From the NCBI RefSeq assembly GCF_011762045.1, contig NZ_JAASQS010000012.1:62001-126000 (forward strand): a DNA stretch of 64,000 nt, given 5' to 3'. The notes under the pieces are model-generated. The model did no database searches and was not told the DNA's origin. It saw only the letters and a program-made list of their open reading frames with translations. This document shows positions 45,101 through 52,773 of the stretch, one piece after another (the first letter of the stretch is position 1; every line of letters begins with the position of its first letter). This DNA is from Rhizomicrobium electricum (GTDB taxonomy: Bacteria; Pseudomonadota; Alphaproteobacteria; Micropepsales; Micropepsaceae). Position numbers and translations under genes: made by a program.

Positions 45101-45519
45101 CCGAGCAGAAGCATTACGATCACGCCCTCGACCTTCTCGCCGTCGATCAGCAGCCCGACACCCAGAGCTTGCGGGCGGAAATCTACTGGAAGAGCGGCGC
45201 CTGGCCGCAAGCCGGTCAAGCCGTCGAACAGGCGCTCGGCGAACGCTACAAGGACGACAAGCCGCTTACCGATCTCGAACGCGAGGAAGTGATGCGGGCG
45301 GCGGTGTCCTATTCGCTCGCCAACGATCAGGCCAGTCTCGACCGGCTGCGCACCAACTTCATGCCGAAGATGAAAGGCACGCCCAACGCCACCGGCTTCG
45401 CCGTCGTCACCGAGCGCATCGATCTGCAAGGCGTCGCCTTCCGCGATGCCGCTGCCAAGGTCGCGGCGGTCGACACCCTCAAGCTGTTCATGAGCGAGAT
45501 GCAGAACAAGAAGCGCTGA
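42196..45519 (+). CDS. Large exported AMIN/TPR-type protein in flagellar operon
   Basis: A 1107-residue exported protein. Signal peptide 1 to about 26 (APAAAAD). Residues 30-245 hold beta-rich segments resembling AMIN-like repeats (VFDWPKNVPYKVF, VVDLAIDYASGYH). A Pro/Ala-rich linker covers about 255-325. A further beta domain follows to about 560, then a long alpha-helical region of TPR-like repeats (about 575-1107). AMIN domains bind peptidoglycan or periplasmic partners. With its place directly after motE (13 bases), a scaffold role for the motor or cell wall is likely. I do not recognise a named homologue. Confidence 0.7.
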   Translation: MMRQIAIRFLTLAAAVLLIMAPAAAADSVSGTTNQGYGRLLFTLTENDQVSAQVNGSVLTIHFGRKVAISPVTITAAIPGYISNGRVDADGKTYRFALTGDAKVHVSSAVDKFVVDVTPLTYQGMPPDLPKPVKAQPKPVDVANLPIVKVRSGAYQNFTRVVFDWPKNVPYKVFGGSGKLTVTFEEPTKLDFSAIDRQAPPWVKSAGWHLAGRTTVVDLAIDYASGYHDFRDGTHVVVDVLAPKTDADSYNPPGQAKPSVTSLQPGKAPAPPVATAPPAKLAANAPKPAPATKAAPATPAPVAPPATADKPMPEGAGPPPPPEPPADPNAQLAAGHLTKDGAVLQFAGGARQGVAVFTRGLNAWIILQTNQPLDTNKLKSQLGNFPIDVEASSGDGTMRLRIGLRQPEQIAAYAEGSNLKVVIAKSVTPTAVALGFARNQEKPTHSTISTLLSGATKVERVIDPQAGDELLVVPGMIGRAVTAPRDYIEFSALETGAGLVVMPYVDDLAVGVQGSRVTISRPDGLSLTPAMLPNGTPDTLATNSISPSFLDFAKWQKVSGGSFLATERRLRAAIARLPSEQANRARLALARFYLANRFAAEALGVIGVMQSVDPGLSGDMQLQTMKAVASLLMGRPRDAHNALAGAQFDSDRHAALWRGLTDVAMEKWDDARTNLDRAASVLGVYVPEVQARVRMAAAEAALATAHPEVADAELEGLPQHLEGDLALQAKLDKARLYAAQHQTDKSDPLFDELQTSGNERFAALAIYYRVTAGLADGSLKPRQAINALERLRFRWRGDLLEIKTLRTLAGIYFSQKRWREGLITLHVVTDNFPTEDVGIQAMDDMRTAFVNLFLHGEADKLAPVAALGLFYDFIELTPIGADGDEMIRKMADRLVKVDLLGPAADLLNYQVTKRLDGVARAQVATKLAMVQMMDHKPAAVLDTLRSTQISTLPDDVQHQRLLMEARALTEQKHYDHALDLLAVDQQPDTQSLRAEIYWKSGAWPQAGQAVEQALGERYKDDKPLTDLEREEVMRAAVSYSLANDQASLDRLRTNFMPKMKGTPNATGFAVVTERIDLQGVAFRDAAAKVAAVDTLKLFMSEMQNKKR

Positions 45520-45551
45520 GCTTAACGGCTGCGCTTGTCGCCGGGCGCGCT

Positions 45552-46061
45552 TTACACCCCGACCAGACTGCGGATCGCCATTCCCATCAGTTTGCTGACC
45601 AGCACCACCACGCCCGCGACCCCGGTGTGCTTGAGAATTTCGGACCACGCCGAGACGCCGCGATCGCGCGCCAAAAGCCAGCTCAGGACCGCGAGCAGGA
45701 AGAAGCCCCATCCCATCGAAATCCACACCGCCGGCGTGGTGGGCAACGCCAGAAAGATCACGAAGAAGCTCATCGCCACGGTGAAGCGCGCCAGATAATT
45801 GGCGATGGTGGTGCGGAAGGCGTGATGCTGCTTGAGGCGCTCGGCTTCCTGATAGATGTGGACCGACAGCGAGTCCGAGAGGTTGTCGGCAATACCGATG
45901 ATGAGAAGACTGGCCAAAATCGTTTCGCGCGGGGCGATGGCGGTATCGAGACCGACGATCAGCGCCATCGAGGTCACGATCGCCGAGGGCGATCCGAAAC
46001 TGATCCACCGAAGGTCGAATCCCGGCCGTTCGACCTCGTCCTTGTCGAGCTTCTTGAGCAT
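45552..46061 (-). CDS. Putative VIT1/CCC1-like membrane protein
   Basis: A 169-residue membrane protein with about five hydrophobic segments. The N-terminal half (GLDTAIAPRETILASLLIIGIADNL) resembles the first helices of VIT/CCC1 iron-manganese transporters, but the protein is shorter than that family and lacks the long cytoplasmic metal-binding domain. I chose the ATG at 46061, which directly precedes conserved-looking residues, over one at 46142. Convergent with the TPR gene, 32 bases apart. Substrate unknown. Confidence 0.5.
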   Translation of the reverse strand: MLKKLDKDEVERPGFDLRWISFGSPSAIVTSMALIVGLDTAIAPRETILASLLIIGIADNLSDSLSVHIYQEAERLKQHHAFRTTIANYLARFTVAMSFFVIFLALPTTPAVWISMGWGFFLLAVLSWLLARDRGVSAWSEILKHTGVAGVVVLVSKLMGMAIRSLVGV

Positions 46062-46198
46062 GCCCTGCCGTCCTCGCGTCGGGGCGAGTGTACAGCAATC
46101 GGGCCCGAGGAAAAGGATGCGGACGCCTTCTGCGCCCTCCACAGTGCTACGCGTTCTGCGGCACGCCCACGTCTATCGATCCGGTTCCCCGTTTCCGT

Positions 46199-47314
46199 TC
46201 AACACGATCCCTGCTGTTCCCCGAGCACGGCGATGAGAGTGTTGGGCTGGATGCGCGCCTGGCCAAGTTGTGCCTTGAGACCGGCGCGGGCATCGGCGGT
46301 GAAATTCACGACCTGTCCGGTGCAAAGGATCAGATCGCGGATCGCGGCATCCTTGAAAGTTGCGTGTGCCAGCTTGGCGCGGCGGAACGACGTGCCCGAA
46401 AGATCGGCCTTATTGAAAACGGCGGCTCTGAGATCGGCGCCGTCGAACTTGGCGGCCTGGAGCTGGCAGCCGGAGAAATCGACGCCCACCGCGATGACGT
46501 CGCGCGCCGATATGCCGGCCAGGCACAAGCCCCTGAGCGCATCGCCGAGCGGACGCAGATCTTCGTGATCGATCGCCGCCGGCTGGCCGTGCTTGCCGTT
46601 CGAGGAAAACCATTCGTGGTGCGCGAGCAACGTGGAGAAGACAAGCCGGGCGCGATCGCGGGCCGCTGCATTGGGCGCCGGCAGCACGTGCCCGAGCGCT
46701 TTCGCCGTCTCGCCCGATGCCACGGCATCGCGGAAACAGGTGTTGCGCAACCGCGCGCCCTGGAACGAGGCATCCTCGATCAGCGCATCGGTGAAATTGG
46801 CATTGTCGAGCTTGGCATGGCGGAAGGACGCGTGGCGCAGCGCGGCACCCGAGAAATCCACCGCGCCATAAGGCGCCTCGGCATGTTCGTTGCCGCGGAA
46901 TTTCGGCATCCCGTCGAGATGCAGCACGGCGGCGGCGCGCAGATCGGCATGATCCATCACCGCGTTGCTGAGATCGGCATCGCGGAACGCCGCGCCCCTG
47001 AGATCGGCATGATCGAGACGCGCGCCGCGCAGATCGCAGCCGGTGAGATCGGCACAATACAGGCTGGCGTGGGAGAGATTGACGCCGCTGAGATTGGCGT
47101 TCCTGAGCGATGCGCCGGAGAGATCGGCTTCCGACAGATCGTGGCCGGCGATGTCGAGATCATCGAGCCGGGCGTTGGGGAGCCGGGCGCGGGCGCCTTG
47201 GCGGCGCGCCAGATAACGTTCGTGATCGGCGACGATGCGCGTCAGTGCGCGCTGGTTGATGACACTGCCGTCGGGTGACGGCGCCTCCGCAGGGCGATGG
47301 GCATCGATGTGCAT
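46199..47314 (-). CDS. Pentapeptide-repeat protein
   Basis: A 371-residue cytoplasmic protein. Two blocks of A(D/N)LXX-type pentapeptide repeats (about 47-135 with LSEADLSGASLRNANL and LTGCDLRGARLDHADL, then 150-195 and 270-325) should fold as right-handed square beta-helices, separated by an alpha-helical linker around 200-265. GAGG lies 7 bases before the ATG. It follows the 135-residue hypothetical gene by 9 bases, so the two form a small operon. Such folds can mimic DNA or act as scaffolds. No specific function can be read. Confidence 0.8.
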   Translation of the reverse strand: MHIDAHRPAEAPSPDGSVINQRALTRIVADHERYLARRQGARARLPNARLDDLDIAGHDLSEADLSGASLRNANLSGVNLSHASLYCADLTGCDLRGARLDHADLRGAAFRDADLSNAVMDHADLRAAAVLHLDGMPKFRGNEHAEAPYGAVDFSGAALRHASFRHAKLDNANFTDALIEDASFQGARLRNTCFRDAVASGETAKALGHVLPAPNAAARDRARLVFSTLLAHHEWFSSNGKHGQPAAIDHEDLRPLGDALRGLCLAGISARDVIAVGVDFSGCQLQAAKFDGADLRAAVFNKADLSGTSFRRAKLAHATFKDAAIRDLILCTGQVVNFTADARAGLKAQLGQARIQPNTLIAVLGEQQGSC

Positions 47315-47323
47315 GGTCCGGCC

Positions 47324-47731
47324 TCAGCGATAGGTGCAACGGCTGACCACGGACTCGGCGAGACGAATCATTCCCGGACTCACCGGAACGCCGAACGCCA
47401 GCTGCCAGACGGCGGTGAGAAGCCGGTCGGAGGGTTCGCTGGGGCGGTCGAATTTGAGATGGTCGGTCATCATCAGGACGAAGCCGGCCCAGTCGGCGAG
47501 CGCGAGCGGATCGTCCTTGAGGTTCAGCAGACCGAGCGCGAGATCGCGCGACGAAATCGATAGCAGCACCGGCGCGCCCTCGCTGACACAGGTCGGCGGC
47601 AGGACCTCGGCCAGTTGCTCGCCGCGCACCATGGCTTGCATGACGGCCGCTTCGACCGATTCGAGAGGCACGAAACCGGCAAACCCCTCGAACGCGATTT
47701 CGCGGCCGTGGGCAGGGACATTCATGTACAT
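47324..47731 (-). CDS. Conserved-looking hypothetical protein, operon with pentapeptide-repeat gene
   Basis: A 135-residue protein from the ATG at 47729-47731, which has GGAAGG upstream. The longer frame to 47926 has atypical N-terminal residues and no ribosome-binding site. It begins MYMNVPAHGREIAFEGFAGF, has an acidic middle (LNLKDDPLALADW) and no signal peptide or TM helix. I do not recognise the family. The gene is 9 bases from the pentapeptide-repeat gene. Confidence 0.6.
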   Translation of the reverse strand: MYMNVPAHGREIAFEGFAGFVPLESVEAAVMQAMVRGEQLAEVLPPTCVSEGAPVLLSISSRDLALGLLNLKDDPLALADWAGFVLMMTDHLKFDRPSEPSDRLLTAVWQLAFGVPVSPGMIRLAESVVSRCTYR

Positions 47732-47835
47732 GGGAAGCCTTCCAAGCGAGTGCTGCTGAAGGCCACAAAGCAGGAAGCGTGCCCACCGGAACTGCCGGCA
47801 AGACTTGGGAAAGATGGGTGAACGCGAGGTTAAAC

Positions 47836-47854
47836 CGCGGCAGGGGCTGCCGCG
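47836..47854. other. Perfect 8-base hairpin in the 47732-48003 intergenic region
   Basis: CGCGGCAG and CTGCCGCG with a GGG loop. It lies upstream of the hypothetical gene at 47731 and after the ldh stop, both pointing left. There is no T-run, so it may be a leader structure or part of a weak ldh terminator. No gene is visible in the rest of this interval. Confidence 0.35.
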
Positions 47855-48003
47855 ACACGGTAGAGCTTGCCGGGTAAAGCGCAGGATTTGCCGTAAGGGT
47901 TGTTCCCCTGCGGCAGAGAAATGCATTTAAATCAATGTGTTGGCAAGCGGGTAGAGTTCACCCTCCACGGGAGAAGGGTAAACCCGCCAGACTGTTCGCC
48001 GCT

Positions 48004-48966
48004 CTAGTTCAGACCGAGGCTGGCGATGATCTCGCGCAAGGTGGCGGCGGAGTTGTGGAACGCCTTGCTCTCGTCGGGCGGCAGCGCCACTTCCAAGACC
48101 TGATCGACGCCGTTGACCGAGACGATACTCGGCACGCCGAGCGCCACGCCCTGTTCGCCGTATTCGCCGTCGAGCACCGCCGAGACCGTCAGCACGCTCG
48201 ACTGATTGCGCAGGATCGCGGCGGTGATCTGGGTCATGGCGAGCGCCACCGCAAACCAGGTCGCGCCCTTGTAATCGATGATGTGGTACGCCGAATGGCG
48301 CACCGCATGGACGATCGCCTTGCGGCCGAGTTCGGAGTTGTCGCATTTCGCGCAGGATTTGCAGAACTGCTCGATCGGCATGCCGGCCATGTTGGTGATC
48401 GACCACGCCGCGAATTCGCTGTCGCCGTGCTCGCCCATGATGTGAGCATGGACGTTGTGCACGTCGACACCGCAGCGCGTCGCAAGCTGGTGGCGGAAGC
48501 GGGCGGAGTCCAGCACCGTACCCGAACCGAGCACACGGCCGCGCGGCCAGCCCGAGCGCTTGTGCGCGACATAGGTCAGGATGTCGACCGGATTGGAGAC
48601 GATCAACACCACCGCCGGAGAATTCTGCGCCAGAATCTGATCCATGCAGCCGTTGATGATGGCGGCATTCTTCTGGACCAGTTGCAGGCGCGATTCACCC
48701 GGCTGCTGTTTGGCGCCCGCGGTGATGACGATCAGCGCTGCATCGGCGTAATCGCTCTGGTCGCCATCACGGATCTGGATCGAGGGAAAGAAGGCCTGGC
48801 CGTGCATCATGTCGAGCGCCTGGCCTTTGGCGAGGTCGCGATTGTAATCGATCAGCACGATTTCGTCGGCCAGTCCGCGCAGCGCCAGCGTGTAGGCATA
48901 GGTGGAACCGACCGCGCCGGCTCCGACAATCACGACCTTCCTGGCTTTCCAGTGCTCGGTTTCCAT
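48004..48966 (-). CDS. ldh: L-lactate dehydrogenase (NAD-dependent)
   Basis: Predicted enzyme interconverting pyruvate and L-lactate, 320 residues from the ATG at 48966 (GGGAG 7 bases upstream). Rossmann motif VGAGAVGS at 14-21. The substrate loop GAKQQPGESR has Gln87 at the position that selects pyruvate over oxaloacetate, where malate dehydrogenases have Arg. R93, R156 (LDSAR) and catalytic H180 (GEHGD) are in place. A Cys cluster CKSCAKC (about 203-209) is an extra feature. It fits lactate fermentation and is consistent with rhodoquinone-dependent anaerobic metabolism suggested by rquA. Confidence 0.9.
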   Translation of the reverse strand: METEHWKARKVVIVGAGAVGSTYAYTLALRGLADEIVLIDYNRDLAKGQALDMMHGQAFFPSIQIRDGDQSDYADAALIVITAGAKQQPGESRLQLVQKNAAIINGCMDQILAQNSPAVVLIVSNPVDILTYVAHKRSGWPRGRVLGSGTVLDSARFRHQLATRCGVDVHNVHAHIMGEHGDSEFAAWSITNMAGMPIEQFCKSCAKCDNSELGRKAIVHAVRHSAYHIIDYKGATWFAVALAMTQITAAILRNQSSVLTVSAVLDGEYGEQGVALGVPSIVSVNGVDQVLEVALPPDESKAFHNSAATLREIIASLGLN

Positions 48967-49029
48967 CGTCAGACTCCCGCTGCAATTCTGCGAGCGTCTT
49001 GAACGCAAATTGCGACGATGACAAGGCGA

Positions 49030-49275
49030 TCAGGCGGCTTTGTCTTCGGCGTTCCCGCTCTTGTCGGCGACCGTCCGGGTCGGCTGTTGCGACACGTCCG
49101 GCTGGGGCGGAACCTGCACCGCAGTTTCTGCCCGCCGTTCGGCCTCGAGCTCCGCCAGAGCTTCGCGCCAATGCTCCTCGGCGCAGCCGTCGGGACGGCC
49201 GGACCGTTCCCAGATCCGGTAGGCGCGCACGCGCACCTCGTAATCCGAAAACGTCGTCGGCCTGGATTTCGACAT
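49030..49275 (-). CDS. DUF2934 family protein
   Basis: An 81-residue soluble protein with the DUF2934 signature VRAYRIWERSGRP followed by EEHWREALAELE. The rest is charged and probably disordered. GGAGG lies 7 bases before the ATG. It precedes ldh by 63 bases on the same strand. Function unknown. The family is common in rhizobia and relatives, often in stress-related settings. Confidence 0.75.
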   Translation of the reverse strand: MSKSRPTTFSDYEVRVRAYRIWERSGRPDGCAEEHWREALAELEAERRAETAVQVPPQPDVSQQPTRTVADKSGNAEDKAA

Positions 49276-49407
49276 GACTTGTCCTCCGCGATGCTGCCAG
49301 CCTGTCCCAAGGCCGACTATAGCGCAACCGGCATCACGGATTGATGAAGAGTTTGCAGCGGCGGTACCGCCGCAACGCGGGGCATCGGCGGAATGAAGAT
49401 CGGCCGG

Positions 49408-49533
49408 TCAGTTATTCTGCGCCGGGACGTCTGCGCGATCGGGCGCGCTTTGCGAAGGTCCGGCGCCGTATGCGGCAATGACAAGCACCATCGCCGCCAG
49501 AAACGCGGCGAACAACCCGAAAAACCGGCGCAT
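49408..49533 (-). CDS. Small single-pass membrane protein (41 residues)
   Basis: A 41-residue frame from the ATG at 49531-49533 to TGA at 49408-49410. Residues 4-24 form one hydrophobic helix after an RR, and the tail is polar (ending DVPAQNN). AGGAGG lies 10 bases before the ATG, one of the strongest ribosome-binding sites in this part of the window. It lies in a 357-base interval between DUF2934 and rppH that otherwise looks empty. No family recognised. Either an inner-membrane small protein or a short exported peptide. Confidence 0.5.
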   Translation of the reverse strand: MRRFFGLFAAFLAAMVLVIAAYGAGPSQSAPDRADVPAQNN

Positions 49534-49632
49534 GAAAACGGCCCCTCCTGGCACGAAGGCTATTGTGGCGCAAACCGCCGCCAAATGCGATGCGCCAAAG
49601 CGTTCGCGATACGCCGGAATTCCGCTACCGGC

Positions 49633-50118
49633 TCAGGTGTGGACCAGGTCTTTGAACTCGGCCACCACCTTACGGTAGGTGTCGCGCTTGAACGGCACGA
49701 TCAGCGACAACAGCTCGTCGAAGCCGGACCAGCGCCAGGTGGCGAATTCGGGCTCGTGGGTGACGAGATTGATGTCGCCGTCCTTGCCGAGGAAGCGCAG
49801 CGCGAACCATTTCTGCGACTGGCCGCGGTATTTGCCGTGCAGCGCGACGCCGATGAGATGGGGCGGCAGGTCGTAATTCAGCCAGTCGGGATGGGCGCGC
49901 AGGATTTCGGCCTTGTCGGTACCGATTTCCTCCTTGAGTTCGCGCATCGCCGCCTGTTCGGGGGTTTCGCCTTTGTCGATGCCGCCTTGCGGCATCTGCC
50001 AGCCTTCGACGGTCTGGTCGATGCGGCGGCCGACGAACACCTTGCCTTCGGGATTGAGCAGCATCAGTCCGACGCAAGGGCGATAAGGCAGGTCTTCGGC
50101 TTTGAGGTTCTTGGGCAT
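49633..50118 (-). CDS. rppH: RNA 5'-pyrophosphohydrolase RppH (Nudix)
   Basis: Predicted enzyme that removes pyrophosphate from mRNA 5' ends and so starts decay, 161 residues from the ATG at 50118. The Nudix box fits GX5EX7REUXEEXGU at 45-67 exactly, preceded by YRPCVGLML and GWQMPQGG, as in RppH/IalA. A start at 50247 would run through the end of the deacetylase gene and is rejected. It lies 53 bases after that gene on the same strand. Confidence 0.92.
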   Translation of the reverse strand: MPKNLKAEDLPYRPCVGLMLLNPEGKVFVGRRIDQTVEGWQMPQGGIDKGETPEQAAMRELKEEIGTDKAEILRAHPDWLNYDLPPHLIGVALHGKYRGQSQKWFALRFLGKDGDINLVTHEPEFATWRWSGFDELLSLIVPFKRDTYRKVVAEFKDLVHT

Positions 50119-50171
50119 GGGTTTCCGCCGTGCCGGAGCACTCCCGCGACAGCGCGGAAGCGACGCGGCCT

Positions 50172-51335
50172 CTATTTCTTTCCGGTTGCAACTATCGCCG
50201 AAATGGGCGCCAGAACAAAGCCCCGGCTCTGCAATCCGCGCGCCCACAGCGTCACCCGCTCCATCGTCACCGGATAGCGGAAACCGGTCCCAACCGCCTT
50301 GCCGCGGGCGCGGGCTTCGGCTTCGAGATCGGCGAGACGATGATCGATTTCCATCGAGGCCTGGATCGAATCGATGGTGTTGGTCGCTTGTGCGAACGGC
50401 GCACCGAGCCGCTCGGCCACCATCGGCGCCACCGACCGCGACGCCGCGCCGTTATCGTAGAACAGCAGGCCGCGGCGCATCAGGAAGGTCATCATCGGCT
50501 CGATCGGGCCGGGCTCGGAGAGGAAGCGTCCGCCCAGCATGTTGGTCACGCCGACATAACCGGTGAAACGGGTCAGCGCCCAACTGAGGCGGCGCGTGTT
50601 GGCTTCTTCGCCGACCGAAACCCGAAGCGTGTGCTCGCCGGGATCGGAATCGGGGAAGTCGTAGGGCTCCATCGGCACCTGCAGCAGGACTTCGTGGCCC
50701 TTCTGGCGCGCCAGGGCCACCCAGTTCTGGACGTCGGCGAGATAGGGCGCGAAGGCCAGCGTCACGCCGGGCGGCAAATTGTTGATCGCGGCCTGGGTGT
50801 TCGAGGCACTGAGGCCGAGACCGGTGATGACGATGGCGATGCGCGGACGGCCGGCAGGCGGCTGCGCCCCTGCGTAAGCCTGCATCGGCGTCAGACCGGC
50901 ATCGGAAATGCGCGGCAGGTAGCCGTCGGGTGTTTTTTCCAGCAGCGCCGTGTTGGCGACCGCGGGTCCGCCTTTGAGCGGCGGCAACGCCACCGGCTGC
51001 GGCTGGGCGATGACCATGGAGCCGCCGGGCGCTTCGGGCGGCGGCGGCAAAGCGGCGACGGCGGCCTGTTCGGCGGGCGAAAGCTGGGCCGGAAGAATGC
51101 CGCCGGGCGGCGTTTCGAACACCACCGGTCCGGCGGGCGGCTTGGGTGCGGCGGCTGCGGTGGTATTGGCCTGATGCGGCCGCGGCGCCAGCGCCATGGT
51201 GATGACGTCGTCACTGGCCGGTCCGCCGAGAAACTGGATGGCGAGGGCTGCGGCCCCGATTGCCGCAAGGACGAGTGCCCACGCGAGCCCAAGCACGAGG
51301 GCCCCGCGGTTCCCGGTCATGCTCTTCGCGGCCAT
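50172..51335 (-). CDS. Divergent polysaccharide deacetylase family (YibQ-like) protein
   Basis: A 387-residue protein with an N-terminal TM or signal segment (about 9-35), a Pro/Ala-rich linker (about 50-155) and a C-terminal domain of the divergent polysaccharide deacetylase family (PF04748-type): IAIVITGLGLS, LAFAPY, HEVLLQVPMEP, GVTNMLGGRF and GLLFYDNG. It lies directly downstream of ctpA and the envC-like gene, the usual grouping for this family in cell-envelope remodelling. The ATG at 51335 is chosen. A start 10 codons upstream is also in frame. Confidence 0.8.
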   Translation of the reverse strand: MAAKSMTGNRGALVLGLAWALVLAAIGAAALAIQFLGGPASDDVITMALAPRPHQANTTAAAAPKPPAGPVVFETPPGGILPAQLSPAEQAAVAALPPPPEAPGGSMVIAQPQPVALPPLKGGPAVANTALLEKTPDGYLPRISDAGLTPMQAYAGAQPPAGRPRIAIVITGLGLSASNTQAAINNLPPGVTLAFAPYLADVQNWVALARQKGHEVLLQVPMEPYDFPDSDPGEHTLRVSVGEEANTRRLSWALTRFTGYVGVTNMLGGRFLSEPGPIEPMMTFLMRRGLLFYDNGAASRSVAPMVAERLGAPFAQATNTIDSIQASMEIDHRLADLEAEARARGKAVGTGFRYPVTMERVTLWARGLQSRGFVLAPISAIVATGKK

Positions 51336-51420
51336 ACCGGTATGGTAACGGCCGGCGTGGTTCAAATGAGGTTAACGGGCGCGAAAATTGCCCCATTTCC
51401 GGGCGCTTTCCGGCCGCCGC

Positions 51421-51451
51421 AAAAGAAAATGGCCCGGAGCGACCGGGCCAT
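51421..51451 (-). terminator. Terminator after ctpA
   Basis: On the minus strand GATGGCCCGG, a 5-base loop and its complement form a 9-base stem followed by TTTTCTTTT (complement of 51421-51429). It lies 23 bases after the ctpA stop and separates that operon from the YibQ-like gene. Confidence 0.8.
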
Positions 51452-51473
51452 CTTCGACGCTTGATGCGAAAGC

Positions 51474-52772
51474 TTACCGCTTCTCCGGGCTCTTGGCCTG
51501 GGCGATGGCCTGCTTGCCGTGCAAGAGGTCGAGCGCGTAGCTGAGCTGGAAGTCTTCGATTTTCTTGCCCTGCGGCGGGCGGACGACCGGCTGCGGAGTC
51601 TTGTTCTTGGCGGCGGCATCGTTGGCGAGATGGCCGGGCAGATCGGCTTCCGAGGGACGCTCGAACTTGGCGACGTTCTCTTCCGAGCCCTGCGCCACGG
51701 CGATGTTCGGCACGATGCCTTCGGCCTGGATCGAACGGCCCGACGGCGTGTAGTAGCGCGCGGTGGTCAGACGCAGCGCGCCGCCGCCTTCGCCGAGCGG
51801 GATGATGGTCTGGACCGAGCCTTTGCCGAAGCTGGTCATGCCGACGATGGTGGCGCGCTTGTGATCCTGCAAAGCGCCGGCGACGATTTCGGAGGCCGAA
51901 GCGGTACCGCCGTTGATGAGGACCACGATCGGCTTGCCGTCGGTGATGTCGCCCGGCTTGGCGGGATAGCGCTGGGTGTCGTCGGGATGACGGCCGCGCG
52001 TCGAAACGATCTCGCCCTTGTTGAGGAAGTCGTCGGAGACCTGCACCGCCTGATCCAGCAGACCGCCGGGGTCGTTCCTGAGATCGACGACATAACCCTT
52101 GATGTTGGGAATCTGCTTCTTCAGTTCCTTGACGGCCTTTTCGAGACCGCGGCCGGTTTCCTCGTTGAACGAGGAAATGCGGATGTAGCCGATATCGCCC
52201 TCTTTGCGCCATTTCACGCTGTCGACGTGAATGACGGCGCGGGTGAGCTGGATGTCGAGCGGCTTCTTCTCGCCCTGGCGCAGCACGGTGAGAGTCACCT
52301 TGGTGCCGGCGGGACCGCGCATCTTGTCGATGGCGTCGTTGAGGCCCATGCCCTGGATCGAGTCGCCGTTGATGGCGGCGATATAGTCGCCGGTCTTGAC
52401 GCCGGCCTTGGCGGCAGGCGTGTCGTCGATCGGCGAGATCACTTTGATGAGGCCGTCGTCCATCGTCACTTCGATGCCGACGCCGCCGAATTCGCCCTTG
52501 GTGGTGATCTGCATGTCGGCGAAGGCCTTCGCGTCCATGTAGCTCGAATGCGGATCGAGGCCCGACACCATGCCTTCGATGGCGCCGCTCATCAGCTCCT
52601 GATCCTGAACCGGGCGGACGTAATTTTCGCGCACCTTCTCATAGGCGTCGCTGAACAGATCGAACTGCTTGTAGATGGAGCCGTTGTTAGCGCCTTGCGC
52701 CTGAGGCAACAGCCCCACGGCGGTGACGATACCGAGACCCATTCCGAGAGCGACATACCCAAGGCGCTTCAT
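51474..52772 (-). CDS. ctpA: C-terminal processing peptidase (S41 family)
   Basis: Predicted periplasmic serine protease that trims C-termini and cell-wall enzymes, 432 residues. Signal peptide 1-27 (AQGA), an N-terminal domain with the DPHSSYMD motif, a PDZ domain (about 95-165) and the S41 core with catalytic S292 (GGTASASE) and K317 (SFGKGS), separated by the usual 25 residues. Partnered here with an EnvC-like amidase activator on the same strand, 1 base upstream, which suits control of septal peptidoglycan hydrolysis. Confidence 0.94.
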   Translation of the reverse strand: MKRLGYVALGMGLGIVTAVGLLPQAQGANNGSIYKQFDLFSDAYEKVRENYVRPVQDQELMSGAIEGMVSGLDPHSSYMDAKAFADMQITTKGEFGGVGIEVTMDDGLIKVISPIDDTPAAKAGVKTGDYIAAINGDSIQGMGLNDAIDKMRGPAGTKVTLTVLRQGEKKPLDIQLTRAVIHVDSVKWRKEGDIGYIRISSFNEETGRGLEKAVKELKKQIPNIKGYVVDLRNDPGGLLDQAVQVSDDFLNKGEIVSTRGRHPDDTQRYPAKPGDITDGKPIVVLINGGTASASEIVAGALQDHKRATIVGMTSFGKGSVQTIIPLGEGGGALRLTTARYYTPSGRSIQAEGIVPNIAVAQGSEENVAKFERPSEADLPGHLANDAAAKNKTPQPVVRPPQGKKIEDFQLSYALDLLHGKQAIAQAKSPEKR

Positions 52773-52773
52773 G

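Noticed and set aside
42106..46098. 1330-codon open frame antisense to the AMIN/TPR gene
   Set aside because: Same effect. The plus-strand frame has a signal peptide, domains and operon context, and the minus-strand one has none.
49393..50277. 294-codon plus-strand frame over rppH
   Set aside because: It is a shadow of rppH, whose Nudix box is complete on the minus strand.
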